Positions 48,964 to 59,307 of a DNA stretch of 64,000 bases are shown here, piece after piece. The stretch spans positions 51,346,501-51,410,500 of the forward strand of contig NC_091675.1 of NCBI RefSeq assembly GCF_042453785.1, read 5' to 3'. The notes under the pieces were generated by a model. It had not been told where the DNA came from. It saw nothing but the letters and a program-made list of their open reading frames with translations, and did no database searches. Position 1 is the stretch's first letter. Each line of letters begins with the position of its first letter. The position numbers and the translations under genes were made by a program. The DNA comes from Malus domestica (Eukaryota > Streptophyta > Magnoliopsida > Rosales > Rosaceae).

Positions 48964-50027
48964 AGAGAGCTAAATGAAGTGTAAGAGGCAAACATTATTT
49001 ACTAAATCTTGCCGTATACATATTACTAGCATCAAACAAGGTTGAGCTATACCATGTGCATATAAATGTAAATACAGTGTGTTCAAATTACAGGCATTTC
49101 CGTCTTTAGGATTCACAAGTTACTGCTTGACCTCTAATATGTTTCGATCAACTTTCTGCTGCTGCTGGTTTCTCATCCATCGTTTTTTTATTTTTATTTT
49201 ATTTTTTTTTCGGTCTAAAAAACTTTCGGTTTTTGATTCATCTGTACTCGTCATTTTAAGACTGCAGGGATCAAACCCCAATCTTTTCGGAGGTGGTTTA
49301 ATTAATTATATTCTAACATTCTTTAAATCTCAAAACTCCAAATTTCTCGATCTGCTCCTCTGGTTTAGATTTTAAGGTCAGCCGCCGAACTCTCCCCCTT
49401 GTAATTGGTTTTTGTTGTTGAATTATTCTACATCCAAAGACTGTTATGGTCAAAACAAATTGCAAGTGAAAATTTCAGAGTACGTATTACTGCATGTAAC
49501 AGCTGAATGTACGCTGGAAAATCATAGGGATTTGATGTAAGAGCGGAGTGTTGGTTGTCGATTATCTGACGCTCTCTCCCTCCTTTAATCGAGCTTGGGA
49601 TCGACAGCCAGCGTAAGATTAACTCACACAGGTTAATTAAAATGTAATGTTTACTGCAATACTACAATTTAAGCATTAAAGTGATTGATTACACGAAGAG
49701 TGAGTCAAAGCGGATGAATGATTCACTATCCTCACGCAAGGTCAAACTAAGCACGGTCTAAATCCACGGGATGGTAGGAAACTCCACCAATAGTTGGGTA
49801 GTAATTCACACCTTGACAAAGCAAACAATTTAAATGAGCTATTTATCTTTCAACGGGCATACAATATCCAGAGTCAGTGAGAGGCCAGAAAGCAGTGGAC
49901 CCCTCCTAACAAATCAAAGTTTGTGGATGCGATGAAATTGTTTGTAGTTCACTCATTCCCACTTATAAGTGTAGGAGAGAATAATCTCAAATAATATTGT
50001 TGGTGTGATCAGAATTAATTGACAAAG
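48964..50027. other. Intergenic, SAC 3' flank
   Basis: Probable SAC 3' UTR to about 49080. No gene, repeat end or RNA seen in the rest; the C/T-rich stretch 49030-49380 gives only spurious frames. Confidence 0.45.
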
Positions 50028-51728
50028 ATGATGACCAAACTCTCCATGTCTTGCTCTTGCAACATTCCTCCACCTGCACTTCCACCAATTAGTCCTCACC
50101 AGCTTGCTCCAATCCTACTGAAAACAAGCATACAGCACAGGCCCAGGGTAGTTGCAGTTTTCGCTGCAAAATCTGGAGGATTTCCACTCAACTCGGTATA
50201 CATCCGCTCTTTTTTACGAAAATTCTATGGTGCTCTAGAGTACATAATACTTTTTCATCGTTTAGATTTTGACTTTGTATTTTTAACTTTGAATTTAAGT
50301 ACCATAGTATGTATTTATGCAAGTGTCAGTTGGACTCTAATTCCCTTGACATGTAGTTCTTGAAAAAGTGTGAAGGCTGTGGAGGTAAAGGTGCAATTGA
50401 ATGCCAGGGATGCAAGGTACGTGCATGCTTTCTTAAATTCCCTCGACATGTATTCACCCTTTTTTTATAATTATTTTTTAGTCATACATTTTATTAAGTT
50501 ATAAAGTTGAGGTTTCACCCATCCAGTGGGAGATGGTAAACTGCTGCAAGAAAATGCATATTCAAAATTATGAGATTTTACACTTATCGACCGAAGCAAA
50601 ATAGTTTTACACCTTAAAGTAGTTCAACAAATATGATACCAAAGGTATATATCAGCTTTTTAGCTAAAACGATTCTTGAGATTGACGTAGTTCTTTATTT
50701 TAATCCCTGACAATAAAAATCAATAAAAGTGGTCTTTGAGTTTGTTCATTGTAAATCATTTTGGTCATTCTGAGAAAAAATATATCAATATCCTCATTAA
50801 ATTGTCATGTGAACGACTATGTGCCCACCTTTTTAAAGGTATTTTTGTCAAACCAACCCCTCCACTTAATGAGGATATTGACATATTTTTCACTGAATCG
50901 CTAAAATGATTTACGGTAGACAAACTTAAGGACCACTTCTATTAATTTTCATTGTTAAAGACTAAAGTGAAGAGTTATACCATTCTCAGTGACTGTTTTA
51001 GCTAAAAAGCCGATATAAATATATCATTTACGACCTCACTTTTTACATCTTTACATTGAAGATGATCTAACTGACTAGAATTTGCACTTCTAGCTAATAA
51101 TTAGCTAGGTTTAATCCAAGTTACTATATATGGCATTTATTGTTTATTGACAAAACATACAAACAAACAAACAACAACGAAGCCTTATCCCACTAAAGGA
51201 GGTCGACTGTATGCAGTCTAGAATGTCACTGCGCTCGGTTTTGCGCTAAGTCTTTTTTATTGTTTATTGACAAGAAAAAAACATGTATTGTTTGATAAGT
51301 ATGCAACTATTAATTCAACTCCTTTAACCCTTAATTTTCAGGGGACGGGAAGGAATAAGAAGAATGGAAATATTTTTGAGCGATGGAAGTAAGTTATTTC
51401 ATGATTTAAAATATAAAACTCAGTTTACTTTTCATGAATATATAGAAGAATGTATTTATTTATAAGGGAACTGTTATTAGCACTCCACAAATCTCATTCT
51501 ACATTCCTCACAAGTGTTTTTTTCTTTCTAATTATAGAAAGTTTGGAGAGCAAAATGAGATTTTTGGAGTGCCAATAACAATTCCCATTTGTAATACCTT
51601 AAACAAATCAGTTTCTGATGCTTGTGTATTTAATTATTAGGTGTTTTGATTGCCAAGGATTCGGAATGAAGGGTTGCCCCAGCTGTGGACAAGGAGGACT
51701 AACCCCAGAACAAAGAGGAGAAAGATAA
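50028..51728 (+). CDS. Plastid-type DnaJ cysteine-rich zinc-finger protein (BSD2-like), 4 exons, 120 aa
   Basis: Small proteins with only the DnaJ zinc-finger assist protein folding or assembly in chloroplasts (as in BSD2, which helps Rubisco assembly). Exons: 50028-50195, 50357-50416, 51342-51388, 51641-51728, GT-AG and in phase. Residues 1-50 look like a chloroplast transit peptide (Ser/Pro-rich, few acids, ending near VVAVFAAKS). The Cys pairs are C61EGC64, C72QGC75, C93FDC96 and C104PSC107, each followed by Gly, i.e. four CxxC modules for two zinc ions. The C terminus is GGLTPEQRGER, a tail I recall for a plant-specific member (Arabidopsis At3g17668-like), not BSD2 itself. The ATG at 50028 is followed at once by another ATG at 50031; the true start could be either. 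Intron 2 hosts a foldback MITE and a tiny RTE insertion. Confidence 0.88.
50630..51032. mobile_element. Foldback MITE (Mutator-like) in intron 2 of the zinc-finger gene
   Basis: The whole element is nearly palindromic: about 190 bp on the left, including GCTTTTTAGCTAAAAC and AAAAGTGGTCTTTGAGTTTG, is repeated inverted on the right. A related copy is at 57030-57350. No coding capacity. Confidence 0.75.
51154..51255 (-). mobile_element. Very short 5'-truncated RTE insertion with 18-bp target duplication
   Basis: Read on the minus strand it matches the last 100 bp or so of the RTE copy at 39600-40138 (CAAAACCGAGCGCA, AGTGGGATAAGGC) and ends in a (TTG)n/(TTTG)n tail. It is flanked by a perfect duplication TTTATTGTTTATTGACAA at 51136-51153 and 51256-51273. 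It may alternatively be a SINE that borrows the RTE tail. Confidence 0.85.
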
Positions 51729-53275
51729 AGAGTTCGATGAAAAAAAACTATACGAGTTCACTGAACTAATTTGGCCCAATTTCATTATAAATAAACTTCA
51801 CATTTTATGTGACTTAAGTGCCCATTTGGTATGTAGGATTGAATTAGAATGAAAATCACTCTGATTTTATATGCGTATCAAGGACAACTAAATATAGTTG
51901 TAGTTCACAAACAATTTGAATGAGAACACGAGAGATTTTTCACTACGTCTGAAACAGGGGCACATACGCCATGTATCGTCATACAAATGAAAGAACATTT
52001 GGAAAAAAAAATAACACATGATCTACCGTCTTGTATTCTGGACATATTGAAAAATTTCTTTAAGAACACACCACCAATAAAGAACTACAACTGAAAAAAG
52101 CATTTGAATCACTCATTACAAATGCCTCGCATGTGTTAGTTGTAATCTTTCAAGAAATTGAAATCCATGAAGGGATAACTCATCGCACTAGCTTATCGAT
52201 AAAGCAGGAGAGTGACACTACTAGAAACATGAAAAGAAAGAGAATGAAGAAGATTGGACACAATTTTTGGCTCTTCTCTTCTACTTGGGTCGTCTCGAAT
52301 TGGTTGCTACAATGACAACCTCTTTTCTAATTTTTCTTTATTTTGGTTTGCGACTGCAGAATCTGTTTTGAAAGTCCCATATATTTCGAAGTTTTTGGCT
52401 TTGACCTTCATCTGAATTATATATTTTGATCTCCAAAACCAGATCAGTGGAGGGATGGGGGATAGAGAACGGGGAAGGTGAAATGAGTAATATTGTTGCG
52501 TTTCATAGATTTTTTTTAATAAAAAAAAAAAAAACTAAAATTCACCTAGACTTCACAACTAGGCTGCCACATAAGGTGATACGCTAAATGTGGTATATTT
52601 AAATGGTAAGTATAGCCCTTATCCAGTATATCTTTTTTGAAGTCTTTCCTAAAATAATATATTTACTAAAAAACATGTCATAAAATCTCGAATCCCGCAA
52701 ATGTATACAAGTAATGAGTAGTACTTACTTTAAACATTTCATATAAAGAATATCAATCCACGTTTGATTACTATTATGGTTGTGTTTATCTTTAGGGCGG
52801 ATCATATTTGACATGTAACAGATAAATTACAATGATACTTGAAACTTTAATTCCTTGATTAACTAACTTTCAAATTTATGAAAATTAGTCTCTTACCACA
52901 GGTGTACTAACCATCCACATTCTCATTAGTAAGCGGTTTTATTATTTTTTATGAATTTATTTTTCCTTTTGAACTTCTAATAGAAGAAGGGCAATTTTGA
53001 GATCATGAAAACTTTACTCTTTTTACCTTGTTCCTATGTAAATATAGATTAAACACCAAAATTGTTCGGATATCTCCAGCAAAGCAATGGGAATTGTCCA
53101 GATATCTCCAGCAAAGCAATGCGCCGAGTCTTACTCGGTTTTCACACTAATCCCTGAGACCCCGCCTCTTAAAATTAGCATGTTGACCAACAATCATATA
53201 CGTACGTTCGTTCTGCTACAAGACATTGAAGAAGCAAACAAATCCAAAAAGAGAAAACATTTGCTACGTGAAATA
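51729..53275. other. Intergenic; one short direct repeat
   Basis: No gene seen. The word GATATCTCCAGCAAAGCAATG (first base at 53069) recurs at 53101-53121, each copy preceded by ATTGT(T/C)C, a small tandem duplication just upstream of the possible exon at 53276. Confidence 0.5.
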
Positions 53276-53395
53276 ATGATCATGAGTTGTGTTGCTCCTA
53301 CAGTCGTCGTCTTCTCCTCCACCACCTGCTCCTTGTGTGTTTGTGATTCCAGAAAGAACAAGCCCTACACCTCAATCATCCCTTCTTCTCCTCCT
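53276..53395 (+). CDS. Possible first exon of an unrecognised small protein
   Basis: From the ATG at 53276 (or 53282) 40 codons run to a good donor (CCTCCT/GTAAGT). The peptide starts MIMSCVAPTVVVFSSTTCSL and ends SIIPSSPP, hydroxylated and weakly basic, like a plastid transit peptide. A phase-0 acceptor before GCC at 56444 would join it to the membrane-protein segment at 56434-56737, skipping the FAF gene. That join is a guess; an acceptor at 54719 would instead give a short read-through to a stop. Confidence 0.3.
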
Positions 53396-54390
53396 GTAAG
53401 TCCATTTGCTTTAATTTATATCTTAATTCATATTTTTTTATAGCTTATATGAAATCGAGCGCATAACCTAACCTAATCTGGTAGCGATTTCTTTCTGTTC
53501 GGCATATGGGTTGTTCTAGCTTGTGGTTTCATCTTCATGTTCACAACATTTCATTTTATATACTTAATTAGACGAATATGTATAACACACACACACATGA
53601 TATCATTCACCAATTGGTATTAGTTCCTTTTGTATAGTCACTCAAATATTAATCCTTGTTCATCTTTGACCAGTTGAGGAAATAATCATCACCTTCTCAA
53701 AGATTAATTGAAGCAATAAAAATAAAATCAGAATTTTCGCATGAATTATATGATATTAATTAATTTTACACAAAGATTAACTGAAGCAACCAAATCTTAA
53801 AACAGGGTTTTGACCATCGGATTGTCGGGGTTTGAGTTTTTAGGTTCCAGGTTTGCATGCTGATCTGTTTACTTCACTTTCGACTCTCGAGTTTTTGTGA
53901 CGCTTAGTCTTTTGCTTTTGTTCTTTACCCAGCAGGTTATTACCTTTGTTTTTGTCAAAATTACTAAATTAGTTCACTTTAACCAAAAATAGTAACATAC
54001 AAGTCATATACTTTAGACCGCTGATCGTGATGACCGTTACGTGATCGAATCAAATCAAAGATGCACTAGAATCCTATTTTTGTGGTATTGACAGTGACAG
54101 AGATAACAAAAACCATCGGATACATGCATGCATGACATGAAAACAACACGTAGTGCAGTCTAGCAAACAACGCTGTAGGACTTGTCTACTCCACACAACA
54201 ATCTGATGTGTTATATAACTATGTTGGTACCATATAGATATACTTACATGAATTTGAATTCCTGTTTTAAGTTTACAGTTTGAATTCCTGTTTTATGTTT
54301 ATAGTTTTCTTTGAATCTGAATATCTAATCTAGATTAACATTATCATATACAACATTATTCTACATTAATTTATTAATACTAATATCTTT

Positions 54391-54410
54391 ATATATATAT
54401 ATATATATAT
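54391..54410. repeat. (AT)n microsatellite
   Basis: Ten AT units in A+T-rich intergenic DNA. Confidence 0.9.
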
Positions 54411-54449
54411 AATAATGTATAAATGTCAATTAACACTCTAAAAATTAAG

Positions 54450-54502
54450 AGCTCGTTTGGAAGTGCTTTTAAAATGACTGAAAACGCTTCCAAACGAACC
54501 CT
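54450..54502. mobile_element. Miniature hAT-type MITE, about 53 bp
   Basis: GAGCTCGTTTGGAAGTGCTT and, inverted, AGGGTTCGTTTGGAAGCGTT are joined by only about 10 bp. It is almost nothing but its two ends. Confidence 0.65.
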
Positions 54503-54877
54503 AATTGGGCAACATTATTAATTTCTTGTTCTTTTGGTAGAAATCATAGTCATCTTGCGTACTCCACTATTCCCCAACCTTTAACTATAATAACTAAGTT
54601 GAAGTATTGGATGCAATTTCTTTATAGTGCCAATGGAGTACAAAAAGGAGGTCGATTTATGTTACAATTAAACATATATTAACTTTGTTTTAATGATTTT
54701 TTGTTTTTCAATTTCCAGGTGATTCAGTTGATTCCTGAATAGAGCCAGTTACCCTTGAAGTCAGAGAATTTTACGTAGCTGGCCCTTGTAGTTTCCAAAC
54801 CAGGCCAGACTTCCAACATCAAACATTCCATACCTATCTTCATAATACACTTGTATGTATTCTTACAATATTACAAT

Positions 54878-55807
54878 ATGCAGATCCCTAATACAAGGCG
54901 GATCACTAATAGTCCCATGTATTCTAATCCATGCCAATCCCAATCCGAAATCCAATATTCCTATCCTCCTCTTGAATTGAGCCTCAAGCCCCTCATTACT
55001 TTTGAACCCCAACAAAACCCTTCTCTTAGTAGAAGCTGCTCCTCCACCTCCATTGATACCATGGTCTCCGACTTATTTTCCCCGACCTCCTCCTCCTCCT
55101 CCTCCTCCTCCTCACTATTAATGTCTGGGGACTACATTGGCATGGAGTCCTGTGTCGACGTTCTAAGCGACGATGAGTTGAGTTTTGGTCACCGTCATCA
55201 TGGTTGTTATAGTCAGAGAAAAGAAATGTTATGTTGGGCGCAGGAGAAGGAGAAGAAGAGAACTTATGAGGAACTTCCACCTCCGATTCCGTTGCTGGCG
55301 CGTACGGAGAATCTGACTTCTCACATGCCTTGGGTTTTGAAGAGGCACTACACCACCGATGGACGGTTGATTTTGACGGAGGAGAAGGTTAGGCACCATG
55401 AGTACTTCAGGGCCCACAGATCCAATGGCCGTCTTAGATTGCAGCTTGTCCCTCTTGATGGCCAGGCTTTGGTTCCGCCAATCATTTGTTGCAATGATGA
55501 GCATGAGGAGGTGGATGATCATGATGGTTACTGTAGTGAGTACGAGGATCATGTATTCTACGATGACGATCTGGCTGCTTATGATGGTGATTATGATTAC
55601 GATTACGATTATGATTATGACGATGACCGCGATAGTGATGGTACCAGTGTTGATGGTTGTCATCATCATGGTGATGCTGAACAAATATTTGATGCTGTTA
55701 GTTCAACAACTGGATTAGCTGGGAAGTGTCTCAATATCAATGCTGTGAGAACACGGTCGTGCAACTTGGGAGTGCGAGCGCCAGCGATCAGGCATGTACA
55801 CAGTTAA
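54878..55807 (+). CDS. FANTASTIC FOUR-like protein, 309 aa
   Basis: FAF proteins limit shoot-meristem size in Arabidopsis by repressing WUSCHEL. The gene is intronless. The start at 54878 (MQIPNTRR) is the first ATG in frame; the frame is open a little further upstream but without ATG. The FAF domain spans about 132-193: ELPPPIPLLA, then an HMPWVLKRHYTTDGRLILTE block and EYFRAHRSNGRLRLQLVPLD. N-terminal to it lie a Ser-rich run (TCC repeats, about 68-80) and acidic LSDDELSF. C-terminal to it is a strongly acidic region with a DYDYDYDYDYDDD tract near 238-251, coded by a GATTAY repeat that may vary in length. The family call is firm; which FAF or FAF-like member it is cannot be decided here. 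Confidence 0.88.
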   Translation: MQIPNTRRITNSPMYSNPCQSQSEIQYSYPPLELSLKPLITFEPQQNPSLSRSCSSTSIDTMVSDLFSPTSSSSSSSSSLLMSGDYIGMESCVDVLSDDELSFGHRHHGCYSQRKEMLCWAQEKEKKRTYEELPPPIPLLARTENLTSHMPWVLKRHYTTDGRLILTEEKVRHHEYFRAHRSNGRLRLQLVPLDGQALVPPIICCNDEHEEVDDHDGYCSEYEDHVFYDDDLAAYDGDYDYDYDYDYDDDRDSDGTSVDGCHHHGDAEQIFDAVSSTTGLAGKCLNINAVRTRSCNLGVRAPAIRHVHS

Positions 55808-56433
55808 CACTCACAAACATTATCACTTTCATTTGTGTAGCTCTTGAGCTCCCAACATCTAATGGCATTTTTAAAAATCTTGAGAAGCAAGCATGCCATA
55901 AGTCACAAATATTACCACTTTCATTTGTGTTTGCTAGCTACTCAATGTTTTGTTTTAATTATGCTCTTATTGACACTTCAAAAATAGTAATTTTGCACTT
56001 GCACTAATGAAAAAAGACGAGATGGAGGAGAATATATATTGCATCTTGACTATTTTGGAGTGCTAATTACAATTCCTAATCGTTTTATTTAGTTGTCTTT
56101 CTTGAAATCCATGGGCTATCATGCCAGGCTAGAAATTAAAGCTACCTAGCTAGGTTACTTTGCAACTGGTTTGGATGGTGAATTCTTTTCAACGATTGTC
56201 TTATTTGATTAATAGTGATCATTTCGTATGGATATAACGATACTAATTTTCTTTCGTGTTTCTTATTGACACTGTTGGATAGATTTATACTGAGATGAAT
56301 TTGTGGTTTAGATTCTGATGACTTGAGTCTTGATCATGTGTTTCATTACTAACAAATAATGCATATCAAGATGAATTGAAATGTCTCAAGTTTTCATCCT
56401 TGAATGGCATCTGATAAGTTTTTGAATATGTAG
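55808..56433. other. FAF 3' flank
   Basis: Probable 3' UTR of the FAF-like gene followed by A+T-rich DNA without features. Confidence 0.4.
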
Positions 56434-56737
56434 ATGTGTCAAGGCCAATACAAATGGATCAAGAAAAGTCTTTCTGGGGCAAGCAGCTGGATTTGGTGGG
56501 TTATTTGGAGGCCTTGCTGGTCGAGTTATGATCAGCGCTTTTTGTGAGCCTGTCGGAATCTCCTTTACACATAGGGTTAAGCTTGCAGCCTGCATCTTTG
56601 CTATAATCACAGCTTGGGAGAAGGGTTGGTCACTTTATGGTTGGAAACAGATCCTAAGTTGGTCCTATTTCTTTTCTCTAAACCCCTTTCTGCTCGTTGG
56701 TCTCTGCGTTCTCAGTGGATACATTGTCGTGACCTAA
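56434..56737 (+). CDS. Possible terminal exon of a small glycine-zipper membrane protein
   Basis: After an acceptor (ATATGTAG at 56426-56433, or the AG at 56442-56443) the frame reads NGSRKVFLGQAAGFGGLFGG, LAGRVMISAF, then VKLAACIFAIITAWEKGW and LNPFLLVGLCVLSGYIVVT to a stop at 56735-56737. GxxxG-rich helices and two or three hydrophobic segments suggest an organelle membrane protein. I do not recognise it, and the part before it is unknown. It could also be a relic. Confidence 0.35.
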
Positions 56738-57029
56738 TAAGCCTCATCAGCTCCAGAGTTTCTCATACAGACAAGAAGGGCAAGGCATGTTATGTCTGAT
56801 GATAAGCTTGCCAATCATGTCCTTCGTTCGGGGCTACCATGTTTTAGTGGGATAATGCTGCTTTTTTCAATTCCTGACTTAATTAATAGCCAGGGATGCA
56901 AGCTTAACCATTGTATATCGTACGTCTCTTTTTCATTTTTGTTGTTTTTTTCTTTTTGCCCATTCGTTTGTTATCCATAAACATTCTTTTTGCCTATATA
57001 TGCTTTAATAAAGGAGGTTTAAATATACA

Positions 57030-57350
57030 AAGACTTTTTAGGTAAATGGTTTCTGAAATTGGCATAAATCTTTACTATGGGTCCTTAACAATGAAAATCG
57101 ATAGAAGTAATCCATGAGTTTGTTCACCATAATTTCGTGAAAAATCTGTTAATATCTTAGTTAAGTGGAAGAGTTGGTTTGACAAAAATACCCTTAAGAG
57201 GTGGTCAAGTGACACATAACAATTTAACGAGGATATTGACAGATTTTTCATGGAATGACCAAAATGATTTACAGTGGACAAACTCAAGGACCACTTCTAT
57301 CGATTTTGATTATCAAGTTCCAAAATACAAATTTAGAGACCATTTTGTCT
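57030..57350. mobile_element. Foldback MITE, second copy of the 50630-51032 family
   Basis: CAATGAAAATCGATAGAAGT on the left mirrors ACTTCTATCGATTTTGAT on the right. It shares CAAACTCAAGGACCACTTCT and GATTTACAGTGGACAAACT with the first copy, and the same AATTTAACGAGGATATTGAC core. Confidence 0.75.
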
Positions 57351-57630
57351 AAAAACCCATATACAAATTTAGAGAAAAATTAAGAATTCTTTTAATCATC
57401 TAGGTATATATATAGCAACCATTGCCCGTGCGATGCAGCGAGATTGAAAAAGTACAATTACTTAATTTGTATGTACATACTAGTTACATGCAAAAGTGTT
57501 GGTAAACAGTCCTATTGAAAACCTCATGAAATTTGCAGATAATCAACCTATTTTGTCCAACCAGAATAAAAAAAGTTTATGAACAAATTATCATTTCCAA
57601 ACCGTCATGAGAGATTACTTCTCATGAGCC

Positions 57631-59095
57631 TGATGAGGCGATATTATACCATATATTTTACCCTATTATTAGTATTAATTTATTGATTATTTTGGTAGAA
57701 CTTTGATACTTTGTTATATATTTTCAATGTAGGACATTCGACTTCCTCTGGAGAAAAAAGTGATCAAACGGATGAATTTTGGAGTGATTACAATTAGAGG
57801 ATGTTCATGAGTCTTTCAAGATGATTGTATAAAAATTCCAGATTTTTTTACCTAGCCGTTTGACCGTGGCGATGAAAAGAAAGCCTAGCGCGCAGGTTTC
57901 CCAGATTGACGTTTCTGGATGTTTTGGGTATTTTAGAGGTCAAGATGGCATATTTGGAGGAAGATTCCTTCTGAAAATTTGTTAGGGACGTTCCAAGCTT
58001 TAAAACGAGATCTTTTAGGACCAAATCGAAGTTGATTTGATTGGTCAAAAGTGTGATTTTCTGGGAAGTCCGAATTTCAGTTCAAATAGGAAACCTTTTA
58101 TTTTCTGTTTTATTATTTTATTATGTTTCATAGTTTTATTCTAAGACCTTTTAGGGTTTTATTTTGTATTAGTATAAATAAGATATTTAACCATTAGGGT
58201 TAAAGAGGAGGAGAAAATGCATGCACTATTTGGAGAACTGCTTTTGACAATTCAAGTTTATTTTCAAGGTGTTTTCTATCTATGTTTTTAATAATATTTT
58301 GTTTTATGATATTATTCGTAACTAGTTTTGTTTGCTAGGACAAGGCCAAGAGCCTTAGCAAGAATATGTAGTTTCTTCTCAATTTGCTTATGATATTATG
58401 CATGCAAGTTTTGAATTATTAATCAATGTGCTTTAAACTATCTAATTGTCTTGATGATTGGCCACCATTAGGATATTTAGAAAAGTAATTTGATGCAATT
58501 TTGGCGGAGGGTTATCCCTGGAATTGGCGCTGGCTTCTTGTGGTTAATATGTGTAACTTCTTAGGATGGATGACACGTTGTAAGGGTTATATGGTTTTTC
58601 AAAAGGTTTTCATAAAACTTAATGAGTCTTGCATGTTCACATTCGATCTGGACGCTTCGGACGGGTTGCATGTTAGATATACGTTCTATGTTGGAGGTTC
58701 CAAGTATGACATACTTTAGGAAAACCTAACCTCCAAAATATGCATGTGTAAGTCATAAATAATTGGAATAATTACGTATGATTGTTAAGGTGACGGTGGA
58801 ACCCTAATGCTCAAATTTATTTTCAAAACTATTTTCTTTTGGTTTTTTTTTATTTTGCCAATTTATTTAATTGTTTTTAATTAAATTTGTTTTTAATATT
58901 TTAAGTCATAAAATCAACCTCTTCTAAACTTTGTTTTCAAATAATTAATTAAGATTTGGTATTTACATAAATTATTCATCTAATCCCTGTGGAGATCGAC
59001 CTTGCTAGAGTTGCTATACTACGACAATCTTGTACTCTTGCAAGTATTTTCAAGTGTTTTTATCCCTACTTTTGTAGGTGGCAAAATCCCTATCA
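57631..59095 (+). mobile_element. Solo LTR, 1465 bp, with perfect 5-bp target duplication
   Basis: The element starts TGATGAGGCGATATTATACC and ends GCAAAATCCCTATCA, so its ends are the short inverted repeat TGAT/ATCA. GAGCC occurs directly outside both ends (57626-57630 and 59096-59100). A TATA-like TATAAATAAG lies near 58172 and the 3' part has CCCTGTGGAGATCGACC and GAGTTGCTATACTACGAC, phrases I associate with gypsy-type LTRs. No primer-binding site, coding sequence or second LTR follows, so this is the product of recombination between two LTRs. The open frames inside (58501-58719 etc.) are incidental. Confidence 0.85.
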
Positions 59096-59149
59096 GAGCC
59101 CATGTAGAATTTGAAATTCAACCCGAAATAAAATCAGATGCATCATTAA

Positions 59150-59298
59150 TTTTTTTTTTGAGCACATTAATATTTTTACATTAAGAGGAGAAGGAGTTTA
59201 GTTAAGCCACACAATGAGCATCCTAATTTGGTATCGAATTCGCCATCCACGAGATTTGAACTAAGACCTCTCACTTCTAAGTGATGACCACTAGAATA
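59150..59298 (-). mobile_element. SINE with 9-bp target duplication
   Basis: On the minus strand it opens with CTAGTGGTCATCACTTAGAA, has a pol III B-box-like GTTCAAATCTC and ends in an A-rich tail (T run at 59150). CATCATTAA flanks it at 59141-59149 and 59299-59307. The length of about 150 bp fits plant tRNA-derived SINEs. Confidence 0.8.
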
Positions 59299-59307
59299 CA
59301 TCATTAA

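Noticed and set aside
55229-55684. Minus-strand frame rich in Ile, Thr and Met
   Set aside because: By-product of the GAT repeats of the FAF-like gene.
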